Source of the DNA: Caballeronia sp. TF1N1
Lineage (GTDB): Bacteria > Pseudomonadota > Gammaproteobacteria > Burkholderiales > Burkholderiaceae
Length of the DNA stretch: 64,000 nucleotides
Assembly: GCF_022878925.1 (NCBI RefSeq)
Contig: NZ_CP084627.1
Location: 620,001 to 684,000 of the forward strand
Direction of reading: 5' to 3'
In this document: positions 25,731 to 33,876 of the stretch, one piece after another
Layout of the letters: the number at the start of each line of letters is the position of its first letter
Numbering within the stretch: the first letter of the stretch is position 1
Notes under the pieces: generated by a model
The model's input: the letters and a program-made list of their open reading frames with translations, nothing else
What the model was told of the DNA's origin: nothing
Database searches by the model: none
Program-made: the position numbers and the translations under genes

Positions 25731-26459
25731 GTGGGAAACGTGGGATACGTGACTAAGCGCACCGCACTCCTGTTGTCCACGCTATTGGCATTCGCGAGCA
25801 TGGGCGCATTCGCGGCGGAGCCGGCGCTCGAGCGCGCCCCGGACACCATGCAGGCCCGCGTCATGGGCTGCGCCGCCTGTCACGGCGCGCAGGGCGAAGG
25901 CACCGGCAACGACTACTTCCCGCGTCTTTCGGGCAAGCCCGCGGGCTATCTGTACAACCAGTTACTCGCGTTTCGGGACGGGCGCCGCAAGTATCCGCCG
26001 ATGAACTATCTGCTCGCGTATCTACCGGATGCATATCTCAGGCAGATCGCCGATTACTTCGCGGGCGAGCGTCCGCCATTCCCGCCGCCGAGCGCCGTTA
26101 CAGCCGATACGAAGACGCTCGATTACGGCAAGGCGCTCGTCACGAAGGGCGATTCCGCGCGCAACGTGCCCGCATGCGTGAGTTGCCACGGCGGCGCGAT
26201 GACCGGCATGGAGCCCGCCATTCCCGGCTTGCTCGGCTTGCACGCCGACTACATCAGCGCGCAACTCGGGGCATGGCGCTACGGCACGCGCACGACCATC
26301 GCGCCCGACTGCATGCGCCACGTCGCGCAGCAGTTGAGCGAGCGCGATATCACCGCCATCGCCGCGTTCCTCGCGTCGTTGCCCGCGCCGCCCGATGTGT
26401 CGCCGGTCGCGGCCGGAAGCCTCAAGATGCCGCTCGCTTGCGGCAGCGTCCACAACTAA
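25731..26459 (+). CDS. Exported diheme cytochrome c (c4-like)
   Basis: Two CxxCH haem sites, CAACH (about residue 47) and CVSCH (about residue 149), in two similar halves as in cytochrome c4-type diheme proteins, behind a signal peptide (RTALLLSTLLAFASMGAFA in part). Two GTG starts are possible because of a 9-base tandem repeat: 25731 has GGGGGA five bases before it; 25749 gives the tidier signal peptide (VTKRTALLLS). It opens the ba3-type oxidase operon, 13 bases ahead of the triheme cytochrome, so it is a probable electron donor on the periplasmic side. Confidence 0.85.
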   Translation: MGNVGYVTKRTALLLSTLLAFASMGAFAAEPALERAPDTMQARVMGCAACHGAQGEGTGNDYFPRLSGKPAGYLYNQLLAFRDGRRKYPPMNYLLAYLPDAYLRQIADYFAGERPPFPPPSAVTADTKTLDYGKALVTKGDSARNVPACVSCHGGAMTGMEPAIPGLLGLHADYISAQLGAWRYGTRTTIAPDCMRHVAQQLSERDITAIAAFLASLPAPPDVSPVAAGSLKMPLACGSVHN

Positions 26460-26472
26460 CCGAGGAACCGAC

Positions 26473-27741
26473 GTGCTTCGATTCCGACAACTTGGGACGC
26501 TTGCCTTGGCGGTGTTCTTTGCGGCCTGCGCCGTATCGGCGGGCAACGCGTCTGCACAGACGAAGAGTGCCGATGCCGCCACGGTCCAGCGCGGCGAATA
26601 CCTCGCGCGCGCGGGCGATTGCATCGCGTGCCATACGTTGCCCGCTGGCAAGACCTTCGGCGGCGGCCGTCCCATGGATACGCCGTTCGGCACGCTCTTC
26701 ACGCCGAACATTTCGTCGGACAAGGAAACAGGACTCGGCAACTGGACCGCCGACGAGTTCTACCGAATGATGCACACCGGCCGCTCGAAGGACGGCTCGC
26801 TGCTCTATCCGGCCATGCCGTTCACGTCCTACACCAAGGTCACGCGCGCCGACTCCGACGCCATTTATGCGTTTCTCATGTCCACGCCGCCCGTGCATCA
26901 GCCGAACCGGCCGCATGAACTGCGCTTTCCGTTCAACCGGCGCGAACTGCTGATCGGCTGGCGCTCGCTCTTTTTCAGGGAGGCCGAATATCGGCCGGAC
27001 CCGAAGCAATCGGTGGAATGGAATCGCGGCGCGTATCTCGTCGAAGGACTCGGGCATTGCTCGATGTGCCATACCGCGATCAACGCGCTCGGCGGCAATG
27101 TCGCGTCGAAGGCATTCGAAGGCGGCCTGATCCCGATTCAGAACTGGTACGCGCCCTCGCTTACGTCGAACAAGGAAGCGGGCTTGGGCGACTGGAGTAT
27201 CGACGAAATCGTGGGCTTGCTGCACGCGGGCGTCTCGCATCGCGGCGCGGTGTATGGACCGATGGCCGAAGTAGTCTACGACAGCCTGCAATATCTCTCC
27301 GAAGACGACGTGCGCGCGATGGCCGTCTATCTGAAGGCGTTGCCCGCGCGCTCCGGCGACAAGTCCGAGCCGCCGACCCAGGCCGTGGTCGAACAGCGTA
27401 CGAATCTCTCGCCGCTCGGCAAGAAGATTTATGACGCCCAATGCGCCGAATGTCACGCGGCCCAGGGCCAGGGCAAGCCGCCCGATTTTCCGCCACTCGC
27501 GAACAATCAGTCCATCGTCATGAACTCGGCCGTGAACCCTATCCGCATGGTGCTGAACGGCGGCTATCCACCCGGCACGTTCAAGAATCCGCGTCCATAC
27601 GGCATGCCGCCGTTCGCGCAGTCGCTGTCCGACGTGGAGGTCGCGGCGGTCGTCACGTATATCCGCACCGCGTGGGGCAATCGCGGCGCGCCGGTGACGG
27701 TGAAGGAAGTCAACGAGCTGCGCTCCGCGCCGCTTTATTGA
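26473..27741 (+). CDS. Exported triheme cytochrome c
   Basis: 422 residues from a GTG at 26473, which has a CGAGGAACC ribosome-binding site; a longer in-frame ATG at 26395 lies inside the previous gene and is not used. A signal peptide ends near ASA-QT. Haem sites are CIACH, CSMCH and CAECH, each followed by distal Met candidates (for example PMPFTSY region and GMPPFAQSL). The domain order matches the cytochrome subunits of membrane-bound alcohol or gluconate dehydrogenases, but no dehydrogenase subunit lies beside it, and the operon context makes it an electron donor to the oxidase encoded downstream. Confidence 0.88.
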   Translation: MLRFRQLGTLALAVFFAACAVSAGNASAQTKSADAATVQRGEYLARAGDCIACHTLPAGKTFGGGRPMDTPFGTLFTPNISSDKETGLGNWTADEFYRMMHTGRSKDGSLLYPAMPFTSYTKVTRADSDAIYAFLMSTPPVHQPNRPHELRFPFNRRELLIGWRSLFFREAEYRPDPKQSVEWNRGAYLVEGLGHCSMCHTAINALGGNVASKAFEGGLIPIQNWYAPSLTSNKEAGLGDWSIDEIVGLLHAGVSHRGAVYGPMAEVVYDSLQYLSEDDVRAMAVYLKALPARSGDKSEPPTQAVVEQRTNLSPLGKKIYDAQCAECHAAQGQGKPPDFPPLANNQSIVMNSAVNPIRMVLNGGYPPGTFKNPRPYGMPPFAQSLSDVEVAAVVTYIRTAWGNRGAPVTVKEVNELRSAPLY

Positions 27742-27754
27742 GGATCGACGACAC

Positions 27755-27913
27755 ATGAACGAAGACCCGAACGAAGACGCGCGGCTCGATGAAATAGTCA
27801 AGAGCGGCCCCGGCGGCGCGCTCGCGCTCGCGGGTATTTCCACCGCGATCGTCATCGGACTGTGGTTCGTCTTTTACTTCGCCGTGTTCTTGCCGCGCGG
27901 GGTGATTCAGTGA
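27755..27913 (+). CDS. 52-residue single-span membrane protein, probable oxidase small subunit
   Basis: MNEDPNEDARLDEIVKSGPG is acidic and cytoplasmic, followed by one hydrophobic helix (about residues 21-45, ALALAGISTAIVIGLWFVFY in part) and FLPRGVIQ. It sits between the triheme cytochrome and subunit II, 13 and 26 bases from its neighbours. Thermus ba3 oxidase has a single-helix subunit IIa, so a comparable assembly or structural role is likely. It is too short for most automatic annotation. The ATG has a GAGGATCGACG element upstream. Confidence 0.75.
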   Translation: MNEDPNEDARLDEIVKSGPGGALALAGISTAIVIGLWFVFYFAVFLPRGVIQ

Positions 27914-27939
27914 TCGTGATTCGTCGAGGCGGCAGATAA

Positions 27940-28506
27940 ATGGCCATTTCCCCCGGTTCGCATGAAGTCGCCGAGCGCGTCGAAAAACGCTGGGCAATGC
28001 TTGTCATGGCGATCGTCGTCGTGCTCGTCGCGATGGTCGTCTACACCGGCATCCACTGGGCAATGATGCCGCCTTCGCGCGTCGAGACCGTGCGCCCTGA
28101 ATCGCTGCATGTATCGGGCGAATTCATCGAAAGCAATCTCGGCAGCGCGCCCGAGGCGGATGGCTCGGTGACGGTGCGGATCGTCGCGCAGCAGTATTCG
28201 TTCACGCCGCAATGTCTCGTGGTGCCCGCAGGCGTGCCGGTTACGTTCCGCGCGACGAGTTCGGACGTGGTGCACGGCTTTCTGATCGAGAACACCAACA
28301 TCAATTCGATGCTCGAACCCGGTTACGTCTCGACCTTCAAGACGACTTTCAACCAACCCGGCGAGCACCTGATGCCATGCCACGAATACTGCGGCACCGG
28401 GCATCAGAACATGTGGGCGCATGTGAAAGTGGTGGATCGCGCCGAGTTCATGCAGATGGCCGCGCAATTGCCGGCCAATTCGCGGAGAGTGTCCTGTGTT
28501 AAATAG
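27940..28506 (+). CDS. Cytochrome oxidase subunit II (CuA domain)
   Basis: 188 residues: one N-terminal membrane helix (about 18-37) and a periplasmic cupredoxin domain with the complete binuclear CuA site, His112 (VVHGF), Cys147, Glu149, Cys151, His155 and Met158 (CHEYCGTGHQNM). One-helix subunit II with this spacing is typical of B-type (ba3) oxidases. The stop codon overlaps the start of subunit I by 11 bases, indicating translational coupling. It accepts electrons from the c-type cytochromes of the operon. Confidence 0.95.
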   Translation: MAISPGSHEVAERVEKRWAMLVMAIVVVLVAMVVYTGIHWAMMPPSRVETVRPESLHVSGEFIESNLGSAPEADGSVTVRIVAQQYSFTPQCLVVPAGVPVTFRATSSDVVHGFLIENTNINSMLEPGYVSTFKTTFNQPGEHLMPCHEYCGTGHQNMWAHVKVVDRAEFMQMAAQLPANSRRVSCVK

Positions 28507-30121
28507 CAAGCGCCTCGTCCTCGCGCATTTCTGGCTGGCGTTCATCGCCTTCGGTGTCGCGCTTTTGCTCGGCGCGTGGCAGATGCTGGTGCGCAGTCCG
28601 CTGCATCCGTGGCTGCAGAATCCGGAGCTGTACTACCGCTCGGTGACGGCGCACGGCTCGGCCATGGGCTACGTGTTTCCGACCCTGATCGCCATGGGCT
28701 TCGGCTATGCGGTAAGCGAACTGGCGCTGAAGCGCCCGCTCGTCGGAAAGCGTTGGGCGTGGCTCGGCTTCTGGCTCGTCGCGATAGGCTCCGTCACCGC
28801 GATGGCGCCTGTCGCCATGGGTCTTGCGTCGGTGCTCTACACCTTCTATCCGCCGATGATCGGCAACGCGTTCTATTACATCGGCGTGGTGCTGGTGGTC
28901 GTGGGCTCGTGGATCTGGGTCGCGCTGATGTCGGTGAACCTCGCGGCGTGGAAGCGCGACAATCGCGGCAAGCCGGTGCCGCTCGCCATGTTCGCGACCG
29001 TCGCGGGCGCTTATTTGTGGGGCTGGACGGCGGTGGGCGCGGCCATCGAAGTGCTGTTCATGATTCTGCCGGTGGCGCTCGGCCTCAAGCACACCATCGA
29101 CGCGGGACTTGCGCGCGTGTTCTTCTCGTGGACGCTGCACGCCATTGTCTATTTCTGGCTGATGCCCGCGTATATCGCGTATTACACGATCATTCCGCGC
29201 GCCATCGGCGGGCGTCTTTACAGCGATGCGATGGCGCGCATCTCCTTCATCCTGTTTCTCGTGGTGTCGATGCCCATCGGCATTCACCATCTGTTCGCCG
29301 ATCCGCAAGTCGGCTCGGGCTTCAAGTTCATGCATTCGGTGTTCACGGCGCTGGTCGCGGTGCCGACGCTCTTGACCGTGTTCACCATCTGCGCGTCGGT
29401 GGAGATCGCGGCGCGGTTGCGCGGCGGCAAGGGCGCGCTCGGGTGGATCAAGGCGCTGCCCTGGTCCAATCCCATGATGCTCGCCGTCGCCTTCTCCTTC
29501 GTGATGCTCGGCTTCGGCGGCGCGGGCGGGCTCATCAACATGAGTTATCAGCTCGACTCGACCGTGCACAACACGCAATGGGTGACGGGGCATTTTCATC
29601 TGATCTTCGCGGGTGCCATCGTCATCATGTACTTCGCGATCGCCTACGATCTGTGGCCGCATCTCACCGGCCGCGCGCTGCAAAACCTGAAGCTGATGCG
29701 CTGGCAGTTGTGGCTGTGGTTCGTCGGCATGATCGTGCTGACATTCCCGTGGCATTACGTCGGCGTGCTCGGCATGCCGCGACGCATGGCCTTCTACGAC
29801 TATACGGACCCTGCTATCGCGGCGCAGGCCGTGTCCGTGATCGTCTCGGTGATCGGCGGGTTCATTCTCGTGGTCTCGGCGGTGCTGTTCTTCATCGTGC
29901 TCATACAGGCGCATCGCGCGCCGCGCGTGACGGTCGAGGAATTCCGCTTCAGCCGCGCGTTGCATGAGCCGCGCAGCATACCGGTGGCGTTGAACAGCTT
30001 CGCGCTGTGGCTCGTGCTGATGATCGGCCTCACGCTCGTCAACTACGGTTATCCCATCGCGCAGCTTCTCTCGCGGCCGGATACCGCCGTGCCCGCGGTT
30101 CCCATCGGAGCGCAGCGATGA
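28496..30121 (+). CDS. Cytochrome oxidase subunit I (B-type, ba3-like)
   Basis: 541 residues, about thirteen membrane helices, starting at a GTG inside the end of subunit II. Haem and copper ligands are visible: TAHGSAMGY (low-spin haem His), LHAIVYFWLMPAYIAYY in which His and Tyr four residues later would give the CuB His-Tyr pair, HHLFADPQVG (two CuB His) and TGHFHLIFAG (two haem His). The H-x-x-V-Y form, rather than GHPEVY, assigns it to the B family. It reduces oxygen to water and pumps protons at the inner membrane, usually with high oxygen affinity. Confidence 0.95.
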   Translation: MLNSKRLVLAHFWLAFIAFGVALLLGAWQMLVRSPLHPWLQNPELYYRSVTAHGSAMGYVFPTLIAMGFGYAVSELALKRPLVGKRWAWLGFWLVAIGSVTAMAPVAMGLASVLYTFYPPMIGNAFYYIGVVLVVVGSWIWVALMSVNLAAWKRDNRGKPVPLAMFATVAGAYLWGWTAVGAAIEVLFMILPVALGLKHTIDAGLARVFFSWTLHAIVYFWLMPAYIAYYTIIPRAIGGRLYSDAMARISFILFLVVSMPIGIHHLFADPQVGSGFKFMHSVFTALVAVPTLLTVFTICASVEIAARLRGGKGALGWIKALPWSNPMMLAVAFSFVMLGFGGAGGLINMSYQLDSTVHNTQWVTGHFHLIFAGAIVIMYFAIAYDLWPHLTGRALQNLKLMRWQLWLWFVGMIVLTFPWHYVGVLGMPRRMAFYDYTDPAIAAQAVSVIVSVIGGFILVVSAVLFFIVLIQAHRAPRVTVEEFRFSRALHEPRSIPVALNSFALWLVLMIGLTLVNYGYPIAQLLSRPDTAVPAVPIGAQR

Positions 30122-30927
30122 GCGACGAACGCCTCTTCACCTTCAGGAACCGCTGGTTCGCGACGAGCGTGCTGGGGATGATCGGCATCGCGGTGGTGTC
30201 GGCGCTGATCGGCTTCGTGTGGCTGCCTTCGGTGCATCGCGACGAGCCGTTCACGGGCGTCTGGAACGCCATCTGCAGCGCGGCGGGCGTGCCGCGCAGC
30301 TGGTATGCGGGCGAGGGCGGAAAGACCGTCGAGCCGACCGTCACGCTCACGGGTGTCGAAGTCACGCCGCAGTTGCTCGTGAACGTCAACGCGAGCGCGG
30401 TTGGACGCGGCGCGACGCTGGCTCTGCGCTGCACGATGTGTCACGGCGAGCGCGGCATGAGCGAGGCCAATTCGCCGAATCTCGCGGGCCAGTATGCGTC
30501 GGTGATCTACAAACAGTTGATCGATTTTCAGAAGGGCGCGCGCAATAACGCGGTGATGTCGCCGATGGCCGTGAATCTCTCCGATCAGGACATGCGCGAT
30601 CTTGCCGCTTACTACGCGAGCTTGCCGAGGCCGCCCGCGCAGCGCAAGGTGAGCGCGTCGCTCGCGCCTTCGATCGTTTCCCACGGTGCGCCGATGCGCA
30701 ACATCGCGCCCTGCGCGACGTGTCACGGCGGTATCGACAGCAAGGCGGGCAGCCCGTGGCTCGACGGCTTGCCGGCCGCTTATACGAAGGCGCAGTTGAC
30801 CGCTTTTGCCAATGGCACGCGCACCAACGATATCAACGAAGTCATGCGCAACGTGGCGCGCAACATGACGCCGGACGAGATCGAAGCCGCGGCGGCTTAC
30901 TATGCGCGGGAGCTGGACGCGCATTGA
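30118..30927 (+). CDS. Membrane-anchored diheme cytochrome c
   Basis: 269 residues from the ATG overlapping the subunit I stop codon (ATGA). A single N-terminal helix (about residues 15-37) anchors it; two haem sites follow, CTMCH and CATCH, in a cytochrome c4-like tandem (GERGMSEANSPNLAGQYA in part; two YY-A segments). Its place at the end of the oxidase operon and its fixed membrane anchor suggest a dedicated donor to the CuA site or an additional oxidase subunit. Confidence 0.88.
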   Translation: MSDERLFTFRNRWFATSVLGMIGIAVVSALIGFVWLPSVHRDEPFTGVWNAICSAAGVPRSWYAGEGGKTVEPTVTLTGVEVTPQLLVNVNASAVGRGATLALRCTMCHGERGMSEANSPNLAGQYASVIYKQLIDFQKGARNNAVMSPMAVNLSDQDMRDLAAYYASLPRPPAQRKVSASLAPSIVSHGAPMRNIAPCATCHGGIDSKAGSPWLDGLPAAYTKAQLTAFANGTRTNDINEVMRNVARNMTPDEIEAAAAYYARELDAH

Positions 30928-31048
30928 GCGGCTGCAACTGCACGCTATCGCCGTTCGGAAAGCAGGGGTTTCGTTGCCGCGCTGGTTCGGTTTCTGTATC
31001 GTGGTCCGTTCAATGCTGCGTTTTGCGCAGCAGGCACCGGACCCCGCA

Positions 31049-32104
31049 ATGAACGATCACGCCATCCACACCACCGACGTCCTCATCGTCGGCGCAGGCC
31101 CCGTCGGGCTTTTCGCCGCCTTCGAAGCCGGCGTGCTCGGCCTTTCGTGCCGGATTGTCGACACGCTCGGGCGCATCGGCGGGCAATGCATCGAGCTTTA
31201 TCCCGACAAGCCGATCTACGACATTCCCGCCGTTCCCTCGTGCACCGCGCGCGAACTCGTGGATCGTCTGCTCGAACAGATTCGTCCGTTCGACGTGCCG
31301 ATCCACCTCGATCAGCGCGTGATGTCGGTGGCGCAACGCGAGGATCATCGCTGGACTGTCGAGACCGAGCAGGGCATGCGTTTCGATGCCGCCGCCATTC
31401 TGATCGCCGCGGGCAATGGCGCGTTCGTGCCGCAGCGCCTGCAAGTGCCGCAAGCGGACGCGCTCGAAGACAACGGCGTGCACTACAGCGTCGCGCGTCT
31501 GGCAGATTTCGCGGACCGCGAGGTCATCGTCGCGGGCGGCGGCGATTCCGCGCTCGACTGGGCGCTGGCTTTGCGCGGCGTCGCGAAGAAGCTCACGCTG
31601 GTGCATCGGCGTAACGGGTTTTCGGCGGCGGCGGCATCCGTGGCGGCAATGAAGCGCGCCGTGGAGGCGGGCGAGATGGCGTTCGTCGTCGGCATGATCG
31701 ATTCGCTCGACGCGCCCGGCAACACCTTGCGCGGCGTGCGTATCAAGCACGTTGACGGCACCACCGATCTCGCCGCCGACAAGCTCGTCGCGCTGTATGG
31801 CCTCGTGGCGGATCTCGGGCCTATCGCCCAATGGAACCTGGATGTGCGCGGCGGACGTATCGAAGTCGATACCTCGTATTACGAGTCGTCGCGGCCGGGC
31901 ATTTTCGCGGTCGGAGATATCGCCAACTATCCGAACAAGCAGAAGCTCATCTTGTCGGGCTTTCACGAGGCATCGCTCGCATTGCGCAAGGCTTACTCGT
32001 ACGCTTACCCCGACAAGAAGCGCGTGCACGTTCATTCGAGTTACGACGCGAAGCTCGCGCAGCGCGTGCAGTCAGGCGGCACGCACGCGGCGGAAGGGAG
32101 CTGA
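31049..32104 (+). CDS. Ferredoxin/flavodoxin-NADP reductase, thioredoxin-reductase-like type
   Basis: 351 residues from the ATG at 31049 (the frame is open further upstream but overlaps the previous gene). FAD motif VLIVGAGPVGLFAAFEAG, then GGQCIELYPDKPIYDIP, which is characteristic of TrxR-like ferredoxin-NADP reductases, NADP motif VIVAGGGDSALDWALAL and the C-terminal GIFAVGDIANYPNKQKLI. The CxxC of true thioredoxin reductases is absent. It should move electrons between NADPH and a ferredoxin or flavodoxin in the cytoplasm. It follows the oxidase operon by 121 bases and may be transcribed separately. Confidence 0.92.
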   Translation: MNDHAIHTTDVLIVGAGPVGLFAAFEAGVLGLSCRIVDTLGRIGGQCIELYPDKPIYDIPAVPSCTARELVDRLLEQIRPFDVPIHLDQRVMSVAQREDHRWTVETEQGMRFDAAAILIAAGNGAFVPQRLQVPQADALEDNGVHYSVARLADFADREVIVAGGGDSALDWALALRGVAKKLTLVHRRNGFSAAAASVAAMKRAVEAGEMAFVVGMIDSLDAPGNTLRGVRIKHVDGTTDLAADKLVALYGLVADLGPIAQWNLDVRGGRIEVDTSYYESSRPGIFAVGDIANYPNKQKLILSGFHEASLALRKAYSYAYPDKKRVHVHSSYDAKLAQRVQSGGTHAAEGS

Positions 32105-32142
32105 CGGTTGCGCGTCGATCCGCTTCGACCAGGGCGCGCGTC

Positions 32143-32853
32143 TTGATCGGTCGATTCATCGCGTGGCTGCTGCTGGCGGCGTGCGTCGCGGCGCTCGGCC
32201 TGGGCTATGCGGTCTATGCGCGCCGCATTAGCGTACCCGCGCAATACGATCCTTTCACGCCGCTCGATGTTCGCGCGCCACCCGACTTCTTCACCACGTT
32301 CCGACGTTGGCGCACGCTGCACGATGCCGACATGTGCCGGGCCGCGCTCGAACAATCCGGGCTCGACTATCGTCCGATGGCGGATTCATCGGCCGCCGGC
32401 GGCTGCGAACTCAAGGACGTGGTGCGCGTGACGCAATCCGCCGAAGTTCGCTACAGCTCGCCGTATCTCGCCACGTGTCCGCTCGCGCTCTCGATGGCGT
32501 TCTTCGAGCATCGATACCTGCAGAGCGCCGCCGTCGAACTCTTCGGCGAACGCGTGACGCGCATCGAGCATGTTGGCAGCTACGCGTGCCGCAACGTGAA
32601 TCATCGGCAAGACGGCGCGCTGAGTCAGCATGCAAGCGCCAATGCCATCGACCTCACGGGTTTCGTGCTCGCCGACGGCAAGCGCATCACGCTCGCGAGC
32701 TGGGACGATTCTGCATCGCCCGAAGCGAGCTTCCTGCGACGCGTCCACGAAGGCGCATGCCAGTCGTTCGACACGACCCTCGGCCCCGATTACAACGCGC
32801 TCCACAAGACACACTTTCACGTCGACATGGGCCCGTATCGCATCTGCCGCTGA
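32143..32853 (+). CDS. Extensin-like C-terminal domain protein with N-terminal membrane anchor
   Basis: 236 residues if begun at a TTG at 32143; no ATG or GTG is available before the membrane helix (LLLAACVAALGLGYAVYA). The rest matches the bacterial 'extensin-like protein C-terminus' family: ADMCRAALEQSGLDY, LTCP-like TCPLALSMAFFE, SYACRNVNHR, SQHASANAIDLTGF and HKTHFHVDMGPY, with several conserved Cys and the His/Asp set that resembles metal-dependent peptidoglycan amidases. It is probably anchored in the inner membrane facing the periplasm. It begins 38 bases after the reductase gene and ends 10 bases before a convergent gene. Confidence 0.75.
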   Translation: MIGRFIAWLLLAACVAALGLGYAVYARRISVPAQYDPFTPLDVRAPPDFFTTFRRWRTLHDADMCRAALEQSGLDYRPMADSSAAGGCELKDVVRVTQSAEVRYSSPYLATCPLALSMAFFEHRYLQSAAVELFGERVTRIEHVGSYACRNVNHRQDGALSQHASANAIDLTGFVLADGKRITLASWDDSASPEASFLRRVHEGACQSFDTTLGPDYNALHKTHFHVDMGPYRICR

Positions 32854-32863
32854 CGCGTTCACG

Positions 32864-33553
32864 TCATGCGTGCTGATGCGCCGGATGACGGCAGGTCGAA
32901 TGATCGTGAGGACCATCGCTCCATGCCGAGCCGAGGATGATGCTGCAGAAGTTCAGCCGCTTGTAGTTCGGGTCCTTCAGCGCGAGCACGTCGGCCTTCA
33001 CGTTGCCAAACGTCGTTTCGGGCTTTTTGATGGTGCCTTGCGCGAACGCATCGATGATGCCTTCCTTGAAGTTCGCTTCCCGCGGATGTGCCGCCACCAC
33101 GAGCCGGCGCTGATCCGCCGTGAATTCGTCGTAAGCAAGCCCGAGCACGTCCATCTCGACGCCTGCCGTCACGAGCGCGACGACCGGCTTCTTGTACTGC
33201 GGAATGCCCGGCGTCGTGTGCAGCGCGATGGCATCCCATACTTGTTCGATCTCGCCTTCGCCGATGCCGTAACCGAGCAGAAAGTCGCGCGCCGCATTCG
33301 CGCCATCCACTTCGAAGCGGTCGTGCGCGCTGCTGTAAGCATCGACGAGTCCCATGTCATGGAACATCGCGCCGATATACAAGAGTTCCGCGTCATACTT
33401 CAGTTGCTTGCGTTCGCCCGCGAGCGCACCGAACAGAAACACGCGGCGCGAGTGGTGATAGAGCAAGTCGGGTTCGGTATCGCGCACGAGTTGCGTGGCT
33501 TCGCGCGCCATCTTGCTGTCGGGAATGCGGATGCCAGCGATGATTTCGTTCAT
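32864..33553 (-). CDS. HD-domain hydrolase (cyanamide-hydratase-like)
   Basis: 229 residues from the ATG at 33553, which has an AAGGAGTAATTGAA ribosome-binding site; an upstream in-frame ATG at 33580 is less likely. The HD metal motif is visible as HHSRRVF then FHDMGL and a later conserved Asp region, with AIALHTTPGIP. The overall pattern is that of HD proteins related to cyanamide hydratase. The C-terminus is His-rich (HDHSTCRHPAHQHA). A 44-residue protein is encoded 23 bases upstream on the same strand, and a GlxA-type regulator is divergent beyond it, so that regulator may control both. Substrate not known. Confidence 0.82.
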   Translation of the reverse strand: MNEIIAGIRIPDSKMAREATQLVRDTEPDLLYHHSRRVFLFGALAGERKQLKYDAELLYIGAMFHDMGLVDAYSSAHDRFEVDGANAARDFLLGYGIGEGEIEQVWDAIALHTTPGIPQYKKPVVALVTAGVEMDVLGLAYDEFTADQRRLVVAAHPREANFKEGIIDAFAQGTIKKPETTFGNVKADVLALKDPNYKRLNFCSIILGSAWSDGPHDHSTCRHPAHQHA

Positions 33554-33576
33554 TTCAATTACTCCTTGAAGGTTGT

Positions 33577-33711
33577 TCAACTGATATGGCTCGGCGAGAT
33601 GGGATCGCTTGCCGGAAAAGTTTCGGCCAGCGCTTCATCGAGCAGATACTCCTGCAAGTCGGCATGCGCGCTGCGTTCGATATCGACGCGGGTGTTTGCT
33701 GATGTGTCCAT
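33577..33711 (-). CDS. Small acidic protein with LLDEALAETFPASDPISPS motif
   Basis: 44 residues from the ATG at 33711, supported by GGAGG eight bases upstream. The C-terminal half, LLDEALAETFPASDPISPSH, contains the 'DEAL-x-x-TFPASDP' motif found in many short proteobacterial proteins without known function. No signal peptide. Co-transcribed with the HD-domain hydrolase. Confidence 0.7.
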   Translation of the reverse strand: MDTSANTRVDIERSAHADLQEYLLDEALAETFPASDPISPSHIS

Positions 33712-33876
33712 TGCACTCGCCTCCGTGGCGTGAGACATTGCGTTGCATTGCGTTTCGATGAGTATCAGTGTCGGCAAAACGCGCGGTCGCGACAATGAAA
33801 ACGACGCGTCGAACTCTGCCAGTCGCACGCTGTCTTCTGCCATGTGTTTTCAACGAGCTAAAAACCGCCTTCGCCG

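Noticed and set aside
25433..25864. A 143-residue minus-strand frame before the cytochrome operon
   Set aside because: It overlaps the first cytochrome gene in antisense, has no ribosome-binding site and no motif.
28499..29965. A 488-residue minus-strand frame opposite oxidase subunit I
   Set aside because: His/Arg/Asp-rich antisense shadow of a membrane protein gene.
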